Shown piece after piece: positions 10,920 to 23,883 of a DNA stretch of 64,000 nucleotides. Source of the DNA: Globodera rostochiensis (lineage: Eukaryota; Nematoda; Chromadorea; Rhabditida; Heteroderidae); assembly GCA_018350325.1 (NCBI GenBank), contig JAEVLN010000002.1, forward strand, positions 4,509,456 through 4,573,455, in the 5' to 3' direction. Under the pieces are notes generated by a model, which ran no database searches, was not told the DNA's origin, and worked only from the letters and a program-made list of their open reading frames with translations. The position numbers and the translations under genes are program-made. The number at the start of each line of letters is the position of its first letter. Positions within the stretch are counted from its first letter, which is position 1.

Positions 10920-12110
10920 TCTTAGACATGCAATAAAAATAATAAAAACCCAGTCTTTATAATAATTTGAAATTTATACATGAAACTAAAAATTAAATCA
11001 AAACATTTAAAAGTTTTTAAATCTTTGGTTTAAATTGTACAAGTTAAATGCAGAAATATGAAAGGGATTACTTCTTTTTGTTTTAAACTCCGCCTAAATA
11101 AATCATAATTAATTAAAATTTAAAAAAATGACCAAACGTTGATTTTAAATAAAGGCTCAAGAGCAAATTAAAGATTAAATTTTAATGTAAAACGCTAAAA
11201 AGTTTAATAAAACTTTTTGAAAGTCTTTGACTTGACACATGCGATGACCAAATTTTTTGTCAAGGAATGCGAAGCGCCTGGGATCATTTAATAAACAAAT
11301 ATCACATGGATGATTGATTATACTTACAAATAAAAAATAATTTATTGCTCGTTGTGAAGTTACAAAACAATATAACCTATAAAAAAACTAATAAATTTGT
11401 AAATAAATTCTCATCAAAAACTGGGTTTTTATAAACTGTAAAAAACATTTAAATTTCATTTTTGAAAATATTAATTAAACTTGAGAAATGACTGAAATGG
11501 AAAAAATGGCTTCAATAAATAGAAATTATTAAATTTCATGTGAAATTTCAAATCCATACAAATTAAAGCATTCATAAAAATTCAAATACCTTTATAGTTT
11601 GGTATTTAAGAGAAAACAAAAAATTAATTTCACACGGTGAACAAAAACTCGAGCCCCCTTTTGACTCTGTCCATAATCCGAGACCAATTTTGGGTCCCGA
11701 AAGGTCGGCGAACCGTGGAAATCATCATTAATAAACCTTGCATCTCCTGCCGCCTACAACTTTTGATCCAAGAAAAGTAAAATATAGAAACTGCAAAATT
11801 TTTATTGCTAATTAAATAAACATAATTTTTACATTAACAATTTTAATATGATAGATTGAATATGTGCTATTAAAAATAACAATTTTATTTTGGATTTTCA
11901 TTACGAGCTGTAAAACAGACAAATTTAGAAGAAAAATTTAAAAAATATATATGTTATTATCGGCGCGAGGATCTATTCAAAAAATATTAAAATTGCGAAT
12001 TTAAAACTGCCGGTGGCGGCTTTGAGAAAAAAGATAAATTTTTTAATGTAATTAAGAAATAACTTTAATTCAAACATTTAAAGTTTGAAATTATAAATTT
12101 GCAAACAAAT
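10920..12110. repeat. diverged segmental duplication, copy 1
   Basis: This stretch matches 18430-20230 in the same order and orientation: the landmark CACACGGTGAACAAA at about 11632 recurs at 19431, and flanking AT-rich DNA also aligns with indels. Both copies carry one GC-richer island (11635-11770 and 19431-19590). It is open in several frames but with frame-breaking differences between copies, so I do not call a gene. On minus, both copies share a frame that includes VKRGLE and ends in the same TGA. Confidence 0.75.
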
Positions 12111-12233
12111 AATAATTAAAGATCAAAATGATAAAAAAATGTTCGCTAAAATCATTTCTGATTTATTCCATGAAACCTGTTGGGCAGATGTTTTTGACGG
12201 AACATTGGCGTCCGAATGAAGTAATATAATATA

Positions 12234-12441
12234 CATTAAATTAAAAGTATATTCAAATGGATATTGTAAATAAAAGTTTAAATAATAAATAGTTAACTCA
12301 AGATACAATCTTTCCAGAATGTAGTGCAGGTAAAGTGATGTGCTATTTAGCGGCCGTTAAATAGCCTTTTCATTAAATTAAAACTATATTCAAATGGATA
12401 TTGTAAATAAAAGTTTAAATAATAAATAGTTAATTCAAGAT
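12234..12441. repeat. 71-bp direct repeat, two copies
   Basis: 12234-12304 and 12371-12441 are near-identical, both containing TATTCAAATGGATATTGTAA, with two substitutions between copies. The 66-bp spacer includes a small GC-richer patch (GCGGCCGTTAAATAG). This is likely a recent local duplication. Confidence 0.85.
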
Positions 12442-13663
12442 TTTTAAGGAGCATTTATAAAGGAAAAATTTTAGATTTAAAATATTTTAATTAAAAAGAT
12501 AGAAAAAAAGGTTAAAATATTCTATAAACATGCAAGTTCATTCATAAAAAGCAAAATAAAATACAAATTATGTCATATTATAAAAGTGGCATAAAGCAAA
12601 ATAAACTTTTTTAAATATTATTTGCCGAGCAGGTCCCAAAGTTTCGTTCTACTGTACATATTGCCTTTGCTTTTTTGATCTTTTTACATTTAATGTGCTA
12701 AAATAACACCTTTGACGCAGACATGTGATTTAACATTAATTTTTGCTTTTGAACCCCAACTCAAAAATAACACTAAAAATTGAATTAATAAAATTAAAGA
12801 AAATAACTTTATTCAATATTTAAAATGAAAAACACAAAATGGCAGTATATAATTTAAAATATCTCGAGATTGCCACGCTTTTTTATGTTATTTAAACTGA
12901 TTTTAACAATTATATAGTTCTTTTAAAAAATTTTTTGATTTATTTAAATTCTTTAAAAAATTAATCATCCACCATTTCATTCTTTTTTTCAGCAAGTTTA
13001 AAACATTTTAAAGTAAAGTTCAACTGAAAACCTATCTGGATTATTATAAAACATCTTTAAAAGCAAAAAAATTTAAATTTGCTTAACAAATAGTTTAAAT
13101 ATTCCAAACACATGATATTAAACCCAATAAAATTTTGCATGTTTTATTGTTAAAACATAAAAAGCGATTTCACCAAATGTAAATGGTTATCATTAAAAGT
13201 AAATAAATCTCAAACAAATATTGCTAATTTATGAAATTGAATGAAAATTTTCAAGATATAATGTGCAAAACAATAAACCCATTGTCATGACCTAAAGTGC
13301 AAAATCAAGCGAGAATAGAACAAGGTTTTGTATGGATTTAAATAAAATGTTATACATTATCATTATTATCTTAAATTAGTAAATAAAAACAAAAGACAGA
13401 TGCATTTACATTAAAAAACGTTCGTATTTAAGAACAAAAATAAAGTAAACGGTGTTCATGAGGATTTTTTATTTATTAATTTATGCAAAAATAAATTGTG
13501 ACGAGCGTAAAAGGAAATTCGAGCACAAAATTAAAAAAACAAGTTTTTTTACTCTATCAAAATCAACAAAAGTAAATAATTAATGTAAATACAAAAAATT
13601 AAAAAAGAATTTGAATAGTTGACAAATGTATCGCACCTTTGAATTTGATCGGGCTGGAAAACA

Positions 13664-13853
13664 ATGGCGGTAAATTCATTACATTTAAATAATTTGTCTA
13701 AAGTTTTATTTTTAGGTCAGGGTTTATGAAGAGCGGTATGGACATCAAGAGTACATCGAATTGAATGTTAGTTTATGCGCCATCATGGAGGCTTTGAGAT
13801 ACGATTTAATGGAAAAAAGAATAAAGCGACTTTTAAATAAACGAGCAAATTAA
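13664..13853 (+). CDS. small two-exon gene, 47 aa, unknown
   Basis: ATG at 13664 (context AAAACAATGG) is followed by GCG and a donor, GTAAAT, at 13670. A 46-bp intron, a typical nematode length, ends TTATTTTTAG at 13715. Exon 2 (13716-13853) continues in phase with VRVYEERYGHQEYIELNVSL, then CAIMEALRYDLMEKRIKRLL and a TAA at 13851-13853. The product would be 47 residues with a basic, helical C-terminus. An upstream ATG at 13626 fits another frame. It could instead be the 3' end of a larger gene. It runs against the local skew rule (A-rich strand as sense). No family recognised. Confidence 0.42.
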
Positions 13854-16418
13854 AAAATTCAAAGAGTAGCTATCATTACTCAAATTTCATAAATTAAAAA
13901 AAAATCAAGAATCTGTGTTTATTCAAGCAACAAAATACAATTAGCAGTTCAAATTTAAATTTAGCTTATATATTTATTATAAATTAAATTTGATTGAAAA
14001 AGCTAACCAGCAAAGAAAAACATACGCGATAATCTCAAAAAATTTGCCTTTTACTAATTTTTTATGTGATAAATACTGTTTGTGATGGCTCTGTAGTCCT
14101 ATCATTGCATGAACGCAACCTAAAAAATTTAAACAAAAACCTTTAAATGAATAGACAATAATAATTTAAGGAAAATGCAAAAAAAATACAATGAAAATTA
14201 AGCAATAAAAAACAGATTAATAACAGCCCAATATTTGCGCAGAGAAAATAAACAAAATAATCAATCACAAGTTTATTTAGAAATTAAATAAAATCAAACT
14301 CGTATTTTTCCCTAGAAATTTAACTTATATTCACCAAAAAATCTATCTAAATTAAACTGTCGAGCAATAATATCAAAATATATTTTAATTTATGCTTGTA
14401 AACCGTAAAAATTTTATTATTTGGTATTAAAAACAAAAAAAAAAAGCTTAACAGCATCATTTTGTTATAAACTGCGCTTAAAAGACCTTGAAAGTTTGTT
14501 ATAATATGCTTTAAATGAGTATTTTGAATAATAAAGATGTTTTATTACACCTATTAATCTAATAACTAAAATGTGTCATTTGAACATTAAATTATTATAA
14601 ATTTCACAAAGCGAACCAGAACTCAGGTATCGTAAACAACAATGTTAAAAAAAATAAAAATTAATTTAACGTTAATTCAAAATAAAGTAGTTCTATTGCA
14701 ATCAGTTAAAAGACATCGAGGAATTGTACCATCAAGCATCCAAAATATGAGGAGAATGGCATAAAAAGTATTACTAGCGCATATTGAAAAAAATACTTGT
14801 CATGGGAATGACAAAGTAACCCCCATAATTAATACAAATCGTAAATAATTTTTTTTTTTGCAATCTAAAAGTGGAAGTTTATTCGAAACAAGCGACATAT
14901 AATTAATAAAATAAATAAATTACAGCCCAAATGTGCTCAAAGCCGTTACGGTGAGGAAACAGCGGCTGGTATCCTAACCAACGAATAGTGTGGTAGGTTA
15001 AAAAGTTATAGCACAATAAATAAAAATCGTATTAAACATATTTTTGATAACATAAAAATGGAGTATATGTTTGAGATTGACATTTAAGCCATAAATTGCT
15101 GATATTATTAATAAACTTACAAAAAAATTAGAAATTTATAGATACGGATAGTAATAATATTGATATGAGCCATTTGAAATTAATATAAATAAATAAAACA
15201 CAGCTTAATTGGCAACAAAATTGATGCTTTTACAAACTGCGGCTGGTATTCTCATGAATTTTAATCTCAAAGTTGATAATTAGCAAATCAAAAATAACGT
15301 AAATAAATAAATAAAATTTATTTAAAAAATAGTAGGCTGTGAATTATGAATAGATGTGGATTGGAGGATTTAAAATAAATAAATTTTATCAATTTGACCG
15401 AAGGACGAATATTAGGAATAAGTTAAGCAGAAAGTATTGAGATTTTAAATAAAAATTTAATAAAGTAAAACAACTTACGTTTAATTTAATACAATAACAG
15501 CGCAGTGAGGCGGAGCGACGGCGTAACGCCTACGCCGACTGCGGGAAAGCTACACCGTCATCCGCCGTGCATAATAAGCGGTGTTGCATTTAACGACGCA
15601 TCGTTTGGATATTAAAAGAAATATTCATATTAAGTTTGTTCGATTTGGAATTTGTTCTAATTTTGTTTTTTTCTTTGGAGGAAAGTTGGAAATCGGTGCC
15701 AGTGGCTGTGTTATTGACGAAGGAGATAAGGAAAACTTATAAATTGTTAACTACTTACAAACCTAAACAAGCAATTTCAAAAGAATTTAAAATAATAAAA
15801 TTAGTAGTAGAAAGCATCTGCGTGTAAATAAAAATTGAAATTAAGAAGGTTCTAAGGACAACTTTTATTTTTACAAAAAACTTAAATAATTAAAATAACA
15901 CAAGGTTGCTATCGGCTATTTGCAATTTAAATTTTAAAAACAAAAATAAAAATGCAAGAATTTAAATTATAATAGTACAAAAAGTTTGACAAATATAAAA
16001 TTTTAAAAATCAAAATCTAGGAAAATTTACACAAAAAAATTTTAAAACGACTTTAAACCATTTCCGGAAACGGCTGGGAAAAAGCGGGGGCTGTACAACA
16101 ATTTTCAAGTGGCCAAAGACTTGCATTTTGCTGTGTTTTATAAAATATTATAAAACTTTTTAAAAAAGCTAATTACGCTTTGTATAATAAAAATGAGAAA
16201 TTTATCGGGGCACACGACATATATTTATAACGCTTAATCATTTAATCAAATATGTCTCTAAAAAAAATTAATTATTCGAAATAAATTCTAATAAACTTAA
16301 TTCATAGTCATTAAATACAATCATTAAAACCCACGAATAATATTTCAAACAAACACAGTTATTTAAATAAACATTATAAAATTTCTTACAGAACAAAGTT
16401 AATAATATTATTATTTGA

Positions 16419-16619
16419 CTAAAGATCTAATCCCGTGCTACGCCGAGGAATTGCCGGAAATCTTTGGAGCTGATTTGAAACATAGATTCCGTTTCGCCGG
16501 GTCCCAATTTCAATGTGCGCTTTCAACGCGTCAACCGTGACCTCCAGCTGATGAAAGTACAACTGTAGCACTCTGTTGAAGTTGTAACAAAAGCGCTCCG
16601 TGGTCTTCAGTGTGCTCAA
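16419..16619 (-). CDS. candidate exon, longest minus island in A-rich block
   Basis: On minus, after AATAAG at 16621-16626, a frame stays open for 66 codons through a GC-rich island and ends in TAG (16419-16421). It contains TTERFCYNFNRVLQLYFHQL and TVDALKAHIEIGTRRNGIYV. The balanced residue composition and the match between frame and island make this one of the better coding candidates, although the acceptor is weak and there is no ATG. No family recognised. Confidence 0.4.
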   Translation of the reverse strand: MSTLKTTERFCYNFNRVLQLYFHQLEVTVDALKAHIEIGTRRNGIYVSNQLQRFPAIPRRSTGLDL

Positions 16620-18429
16620 AACTTATTTAAGTCAAAATTACGATTCAAAGATTAATTGATTAAAAAATTTATATTTATATATTCTTATAAAAAATAATGC
16701 GATGTAAAACGAAAGCATACAAGCAATAAATTGCTAACTAAATATTAATTTCTAATAAACCAAAATCGGTGCCAGTTGTAACGCGTTATAGAAGAAGAGA
16801 AAGAGAAAAATTTATTTGAATCAAACAATCGAGAGCTCTTACCCAAGCACAGGAGCGATCAATTTAAAGATGACAAAAAAAAACAGTAAAATAAATTATA
16901 AAGATAAACGCTAAACAGCGGACTCAAACCAAAAAAAAAAAGACCGAGATCATAGATTAATTAAAATACCTAGCTAAAAACTGTTATACTGTTATTAAAA
17001 ATCATATAAAAAGCTTTTGATAAATAAAATTTACCTTTATATGTAAAAACGCCAGATTTCAAATTCGTTTTAAAGTTTACTTTAATCAAGTAAATTAATT
17101 AAAATGTTAATTAATTAATACATAATGATGTGAGCGAAGATTCAGTGCAAAGTAATAATTTTTAAGTGAATTCAACGCCTCAAACATTAACAGGTCTAGA
17201 AACTTAATTTATTTTTGATAAAAATCTGTTTAACAAAAAATTTATTATAAGCTGTTTGACGCTCAAAAGCAATTGACCCAGCCAAAATTAATACTCGTAC
17301 CACTTACAATATTTATTCAATACAACAATAGATATTTAAAAAAAATCATTATTAAGGTGTAATAAAGCAGAATCTGCCACAAACAAATGATTAAATAATT
17401 TTTATTGGGTAAATAATTAGCATAAATACGAGCTACGCAAAAGAGCTAGCAATATGTGTAAAATTAGAGAAATACTAAATTTTTATTTGAATAACAAATA
17501 TAAACTCAAAGTAATAGTTTCAATACTACTGAAGTTAATAAACAAAGAGGCTTTTTTAAACTGTGCTCATGAGTGATATGCCTCTTTGGGAAAAAAGTAT
17601 TAAGACAAATATGATAAAATAAATTAACATTTGAAAAAATAAATAATTTCCGCTGCCAATGATTTTTTTCGCACGCAGCACCATTTTTTGATATTCCAAA
17701 ACCAATTTTAATATATTGATTATTACGTGACGACAAAAGCAATTTAAATTCATGTCAAAAACCTTAAGTATATTAAATGTTATCAACATTAAGTAGTTAT
17801 ATAAAATTATAAACCATAATACTAATTTTAAAGAACTGATGATTGCTAGAGAGGATCATCCAACGACAACGAAATTTGAACAATAACCAACGCAAAAAAG
17901 TCAGATGTTACCCATCTAATAATAACATAAAAGTATCTACAATATTTTTGACCTTCAAGAGCTGTATCATGAAAAGCAATCTCCATTAGTATCTTTCACG
18001 GCCACGATTATAGTGATCCATAGAAACAAAGTTTATTTATAAGTTATATTACTAAAATTCAATGTCTCATGAAACCTAATAAAATAACTTTCACCTAAGA
18101 GTTATTTATCATAAAACCCCAAAAGCCTTTGCAGCATTATTAAAAGAAAATAAAATGAAAAAATCTTCTAACAAGATAAAGTTCAAAAAATATATGTTAA
18201 GCAAGAATAAAAAATAAACATGAAAAAATAATTTGATTTACAAAATACGTTTAGATAATTTCTATTGAAACATCTTGCATTTTGTAAGGATCAAGCCCAT
18301 GCTTATAATTAAATGTATTAAAATAAAGTAAGCTGCCAGAAGTAAAAATTGGCGAAAATAATTCTCTCAATCTTTATTCCATTTCTCAGAAAAAATTGAA
18401 TTGGCTAAACCAGAATCGAACAAAGAGGA

Positions 18430-20230
18430 GATTAGACATGCAATAAAAATCAAAATTATATATAATTTAAGAAAAACCAGTCTCTATACTAATTTGCAAT
18501 TTATACATAAAAATCTTAAAAATTAAATCAAAAACATTTTTAAAAGTTTTTAAACCTTAAATTTCAAAAATACTGCCTTGGAAGAAGCTGCGCGCTATGA
18601 GGAATTAGCACGCCTTGCGCCCGCACTTAATGGTTTAAATTGTGCAAGTTAAATGCATAAATATGAAGTAAATAAATTTGAATATATAATATTTTTATTT
18701 TCTTTTTGTCTTAAACTCTGCCTAAATAAATCATTAATTAATTAAAAATATGAAATAATTATAGTATAAATTAAACATTATACTTTTAAAAAAATTACCA
18801 AACTTTGATTGCAAAGAAAGGCTCAAGAGAATAAAAGATAAATTTGAATGCAAAACGCAAAATAATAAATCAACTTTTTGGAAGTCATTGAATTGACGGA
18901 TGAAATGATCGAGTTTACGAAGAAATTAGACGAGCTAATGTGCACACAAATGTTGTTTGATCAAAACCCAATTAAATTTGCAAATAAAATAAAACACTAA
19001 TAAAAATAAGAAAATCTTTTAGTAACTTTTACATTGTTACTTTAAAATAAAAATCATAAATTAGACTAGGTTTAGATAGATAAAAAAATGCTTTAAAAAG
19101 TGCAAAGCTAAGTAATATTGATGAAAAGAATAATCACCTTTATTCAAATTCTTTTAAAAACAATATAACCTATGAAAAAGCTAATAAATTTTTTTAATTA
19201 CTAAGATAAATCCTCATCAACAACTGGGCTTTTATAAACTGTAAAAAATATTTAAAGTTCATTTTTAGAAAATATTAATTAAATTTGAGAAATGACTGAA
19301 ATAATGTTAGTAAAAGCTCCAATAAATACAAATTATTAAATTTCATGTGAGATTTTAAAATCATACAAATTAAAGCATTCATAAAAATTCAAATCCATTG
19401 CCTATTCGTTATTTAAGGGAAAACAAAAAATCACACGGTGAACAAACACTCGAGCCCCCTCTTGACACTGTCCCTCCTCCGAGGCCAATTTTGGAAAAAG
19501 TGGGCGTGCGGTGGAAACCACCATTAATAAACCTTGCATGTCCTGCCGCCGCTTTAAAACACTCGTACAAATTTTACTCCAAGAAAAGTAAAATATAGAA
19601 CTACAAAATTTTATAGCTAATTAAATAAACATAATTTTTAAATAAATGTTAAAGGTATTAAAAGATCACTTTAAATATATAAATTTCAAACACAAATTAT
19701 TTTGTATTAGAAAAATACAAAAATAATATATAAACAGCAAAATTATTACATTTAACAATTTTAATAGAATAGATTAAATATGTGCTATTATATATAACAA
19801 TTTTATTTTGGATTTGGCGAATCTGTAAAAATTATCTAACACCGACAACAAAAATATGTATAAATTGGAATAAATATATTCATTTACTTATCTGTATTTG
19901 GCCCACCGTTGTTGCAAGCTGGAAATTGTCGGGTTGGCAGCATTGAACCAATACTTAGACTACAACAACCTCAAATTAGTAAAAAAATATATAAAAACAA
20001 GATAGGTATGCGCAAATCTATTCAATAAACTTAATAATATTCTGTAAAACAGACGAATTTATTCAAGAAAAAATTTAAAAAAATATAATGTTATTATCGG
20101 CGCGAGGATCTATTCAAAAAATATTAAAATTGTGAATCTATAGTAAAAACTGAGAAAAAAGATAAATTTTTTCATGTAATTAATAAATATCTTTAATAAA
20201 AAATTTAAGTTTGAAATTAAAAATTTGAAT
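18430..20230. repeat. diverged segmental duplication, copy 2
   Basis: This is the partner of 10920-12110, in the same orientation. The GC-richer island at 19431-19590 has an open + frame starting inside copy-specific sequence (ATTGCCTATTCG...) that contains HGEQTLEPPLDTVPPPRPIL. In copy 1 that frame is lost after PRPILG. Substitutions between copies fall in all codon positions, so coding is unproven. Confidence 0.75.
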
Positions 20231-20449
20231 ACTCAGAGAATCAAATTGATAAAAAAAATGTTAGCTAAAATCATTACTGATTATGAGTATTACGTTTTTC
20301 TAAATATAATACATAAATAATAAAATTAAAACATACCCAATGATTTATTGTTTTGTTTTTACTAAAACCCAAACAAAATTCGAAAAAATTATAACAATAT
20401 AAAAAATTTGCAATTGTAATCTATATTATAAGATTTTAAATAACTTGAC

Positions 20450-20920
20450 GAATTTAGCCAATTTAGCACATTAGTCCCTATTTTACCACTTTTTGGGCTT
20501 TCTAGTTCCTATTTTGGAGGTTTTATTCCTTATTATATGCCCTATTTCACGTTTTTTAGTCCCTACAAAACCGCATCCTAGTTATCACTAAGATTTTTGT
20601 CCACAAGCATAGTCTTTATGTAGAAATATTGAGGAATTTTTAGTTTTTGCCTATATATTGTTTTAAATTTCATTTTAGTTTATCATTTTATATTTTTATT
20701 AATATTAATTATAAGTCTTACACATTAGTTGCTTTTTGTTGCCATTATTGCATAATGCGTTTTTTGCTTCCAGAACCATGCTGCCGTGTTTTTGTTTCTT
20801 TTTTTTATTTAGTTTAATTTTTAAATTCAATTTTGCTGTTTTGCTTACACATTCTTTTAAAAAAAGAAGTTAATACATATATACGTTACGGGAAATTTTG
20901 ACAATCGATTAATACTGCGG
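20450..20920. promoter_or_regulatory. strand-skew switch, possible divergent promoter region
   Basis: Within a few hundred bases the + strand changes from A-rich (left) to T-rich (right). The switch region holds a run of related words (TTAGTCCCTATTTT, TAGTTCCTATTTTGG, TTTAGTCCCTAC at 20481-20566). A candidate first exon on + (20924) lies just to the right and minus-strand islands lie to the left. If T-rich is the sense strand of introns, transcription diverges from here. This is inference from composition; no core promoter motif was identified. Confidence 0.25.
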
Positions 20921-20923
20921 ACG

Positions 20924-20951
20924 ATGGGTCTGCCGGTGGCGGCAACCACGG
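20924..20951 (+). CDS. possible first exon, MGLPVAATT
   Basis: ATG at 20924 opens nine codons (MGLPVAATT plus one base) that end at a donor, ACGG|GTAACG. The surrounding 50 bp are GC-rich in an otherwise AT-rich stretch. It lies just to the right of the skew switch. The minus strand of the same island is also open, and no second exon is assigned. Confidence 0.22.
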
Positions 20952-21169
20952 GTAACGGTCTATTTTTTATTTTAATATGAGTGAACTTGCATTTTTCTAG
21001 ATATTTAAACCCTTTGATTTGTTATTTGTTCACTATCTTTTTAATTAAAATTGTTATAAATTTAAAATTTTTGTTTTATAATAGCTCCTTAGTGCCCATA
21101 TTGAGCAATTGCTTATTTCTTGGCCAGGCAGTTTCGTTACACTTTTTATCTTAGTAAGTTAGTGTTTTT

Positions 21170-21370
21170 TTATTTATAAAAGGTGTAAATGGTAGCACTT
21201 TTCAGTTTTGTTGGAAATCTTCTAATAAATATTAAATTTTTATTTAGCTTTTTACGGATTTTCCTCAACTTATATTATTGTCAATTCATTTAAAAGTCTT
21301 TGTTATTTCAATCGAGCATCCATTTTTGAGGCAAAAATATTGCCACGTTTGTTGCCATTTCAAATCTTTT
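21170..21370. repeat. duplicate of 29270-29480
   Basis: Both stretches contain TTTTCAGTTTTGTTGGAAAT, then GAGCATCCATTTTTGAGGCA and GTTTGTTGCCATTTC in the same order, with small indels. No frame is maintained between copies. Together with the 23.3/29.7 kb pair, this shows that pieces of the 21-23.5 kb stretch were copied near 29.3-29.9 kb. Confidence 0.8.
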
Positions 21371-22072
21371 GCCGCAAAATAAGTGTAGCTTTGCCGCTGA
21401 TTAGGCGGGTTTACTCACGCATGTGTGGAGAAGTATATAGTAATTCTTTATTTTCAAGTTTTTAAAATGAATCTTATAATTTTTAATTTATTCAGTTTTT
21501 AATTAGTTGATGTATTCTCTTTATCAACAATTTTTTATGCGCATTGTTAATTAAATTAGCTTTTTTCTATGCATTATCAATTAAATTTGACTTTTTTTTA
21601 TTTAATAATTCATTTGTTTTACTAAACAATTATTCGCAGAATTTAATTCAAGCTGATAAATTAATTTTTTAATATTCCTGCTTTTTTCTTAATTTTAATT
21701 TTTGTTTAATCTTTTATTTCATTTGGACACAGTTGTTCAGTCAAACACACTTACCCAGCCGGTTCCTTGAATAAATATTTAATTGTGTTATTTGTAATAA
21801 TTTTTGAAGTTTTATAAAATATTTCATTATGAGCGCAAGATTCAAAGTTAACTACAAAATATTTTGCCATTTGTGAGATTATAAGTAGGGAGTTGCGTTT
21901 ATTTCTGTAGAACATTATTAATATCTAGGCCTTTTTTTAATGTCTTAAATTGTGATTGATTATTTTTTTCTAAAAAATTTTTTTTTAACATTTATTTTTT
22001 ATTTGGTTTAAATATATGTTGTCTGCGCTCTCAATTGCGATCAGTTTGTCTTAGTGTGACTTGAACGGGTGA

Positions 22073-22174
22073 TCAGAAATCGGTAAACCACTTTTTGATG
22101 AAGTATATGTGTTTGCATTTGCGCACCATCAGACAGTCCATACAAGTATAGTTGACCAGCAGAATGAATACAAG
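22073..22174 (-). CDS. exon-like island, two rival readings
   Basis: On minus, the acceptor ATTAATCATCTTTTCAG is excellent. It is followed in phase 0 by 33 codons (LVFILLVNYTCMDCLMVRKC and KHIYFIKKWFTDF) to TGA at 22073-22075. On + the same island is open for about 37 codons after GATCAG (EIGKPLFDEVYVFAFAHH and onward). The acceptor favours minus, the regional skew favours +. No family recognised. Confidence 0.28.
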   Translation of the reverse strand, partial: LVFILLVNYTCMDCLMVRKCKHIYFIKKWFTDF

Positions 22175-23339
22175 CTGAAAAGATGATTAATACTTATTTG
22201 GTCATTACTAGCCAAAATCATTTGCTTTTTGTTTTTACGTATTGATTATTTATTTATTTATTTATTTGTTTCTTTTTTTATAGGAGTTGTTATTTAATAT
22301 TCACGTTCTTCTTTCAAAAATATCATTACATGCAATTATCGACTAGTCGACGAAATCTTTAATATAAATTATTTGAAATAGAGAAGCGTGCGAACCCTAT
22401 TATTTTTTTTATCTTTTTAAAGACATTTTGTTATTCAATATTCTATAAACTTATTTTTTATTTATTATTATTGTATTTTTATTAATATTTAAATATTTCT
22501 AAAATAACAGTTAATCTTTGCAATTTTGTTTCATATTTAGTCAGAATTTATCATTTACAATATGTTCAACAAAAATTTAAAAAAAAAAGTTGTACTTTCC
22601 ATCATTTCTAGTATTAAAAATAAAAATTATTTTATTTGTTAATTTATTTCTTTTAAATGTATATGTAGTAGGAAGCATGTGCCCTACTCATTATTAAGAG
22701 TTGGAAAGGACTATTATATTAGCAAATTAGATAAACATTTTTTTGTAAATTCGAGTTTTGAAAAATGTGGGACGGTATTAAGTCAAGAGAATAATGGGTG
22801 ATTTTTTTTGAGTATGTTGGTTAAATTATTAGGCGTACTTACAATTTTTCAGATTTTTTTTTCACTCCCCCCTGTTTTGTTGCCATTATTGCATATTGTG
22901 TTTCATGCGTTTTTTTTTTGCCAAAACTTTTTGTTTAGGTTTCAAAATGAAATATGATTCAAGAATCAAGTTTTTAATTGCTAATTTAGTTTGTCAATTT
23001 TGTCCATACATTTTGATAATTTCTTTTTTATTAGTTATGATATTTTTTTTTAGTCATTTAACGGTTCTTGCTTTATCCGATAATCAATTTATATTTGTTA
23101 TTATAATTAATATTGTTTGATCTGCAAAACAAAATTATCCCAAAGGCTCCCAAATTAAGTCAAAATCTCCAAACTTATTAATAATCTAACCATATTAATT
23201 AAATATTTTTTTAATTATAAAATTTGATTTTTATATCAATTAAATTGGTTATTTAATTTTATGCAAATTAAAATTCTGATTTTTTTTAAATTAGTGCTGT
23301 TTCTGTTTTATTAAACACACAAGAGATTCAATCATTGAT

Positions 23340-23361
23340 CTCAAACTTGGGTGATTAAACC
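23340..23361 (-). other. SL1-like 22-mer, one mismatch
   Basis: Read on minus, this begins GGTTTAATCACCCAAG and ends GTTTGAG, differing from the nematode SL1 leader only by C for T at position 9. The next bases on minus are ATCAATG, not a GT donor, so this is not an SL RNA gene. It lies in a roughly 130-bp segment duplicated at 29733-29870. Confidence 0.75.
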
Positions 23362-23709
23362 TGCTTGCAATGTGGGGGCGATCGGGCTTATTATGATTTT
23401 TATTTATTAGTTCTTTACCGAGTTGGTTTCAGTTCATTTTTTAATTAATTAGTGTGCATGCCCGGAGTCGCGACACCTAGCCCTCGTAATTAAGGCATTC
23501 TCTCGTATTTAAAAGCAACTAAGTTTTTAAATATTTTTTGTTGGTTAAAAAAATATAAGAATTAAAAATTTAATATGAAAAAATTTTGACAACCAGTTAT
23601 GTATGACTAAAATATAATTAATGTTTTTTATATATTCGTTTTTGAATTTAATATTGCATATTATTTAAACTTAAAAATATATTATTATTTTATTTTACAA
23701 ATTCTTATT

Positions 23710-23883
23710 TTAATTCATTAAGTTTTTAATTGGTTTATTAGCTAAATTTTCGCGCTTCCGACACCTTTTCTTGCACGTATCCCATGCGCTGTAAAGTGTC
23801 TCACAATATCGTTTAGCGTCAAAAACGCGCATCAAGCCCATTATGGTATCTCGCTTGGAGCTTGTGAGCCAAACGGCAGGATT
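23710..23883 (-). CDS. candidate terminal exon, 57 codons
   Basis: On minus, the acceptor CCTATCTTTTAG ends just above 23883. It leads in phase 0 into NPAVWLTSSKRDTIMGLMRV, then FDAKRYCETLYSAWDTCKKR and onward to TAA at 23710-23712. The peptide looks helical and basic, with cysteines spaced as in a coiled or zinc-binding tail. The + strand of the island is also open for about 50 codons. The reading is against the regional skew, so strand is uncertain. No family recognised. Confidence 0.3.
   Translation of the reverse strand, partial: NPAVWLTSSKRDTIMGLMRVFDAKRYCETLYSAWDTCKKRCRKRENLANKPIKNLMN

Larger units (their letters stand above)
3650..20450. other. A-rich block (minus strand T-rich)
   Basis: Over about 16.8 kb the + strand is consistently A-rich, the reverse of both flanks. 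Islands of higher GC other than those listed (near 3850-3890, 4530-4610, 4690-4770, 5140-5180, 5270-5360, 5670-5755, 8540-8630, 15500-15600, 16780-16800) are open on one or both strands without decisive borders. Between them, for example 5800-7070, 7650-8220, 10100-10900, 12450-13600, 13860-15480, 16650-18400 and 20240-20450, I see only AT-rich low-complexity sequence. Confidence 0.55.

Noticed and set aside
15500..15600. GC-rich island with + frame SEAERRRNAYADCGKA
   Set aside because: Protein-like, but the minus strand is also open, the acceptor is weak and the strand conflicts with the local skew; left uncalled.
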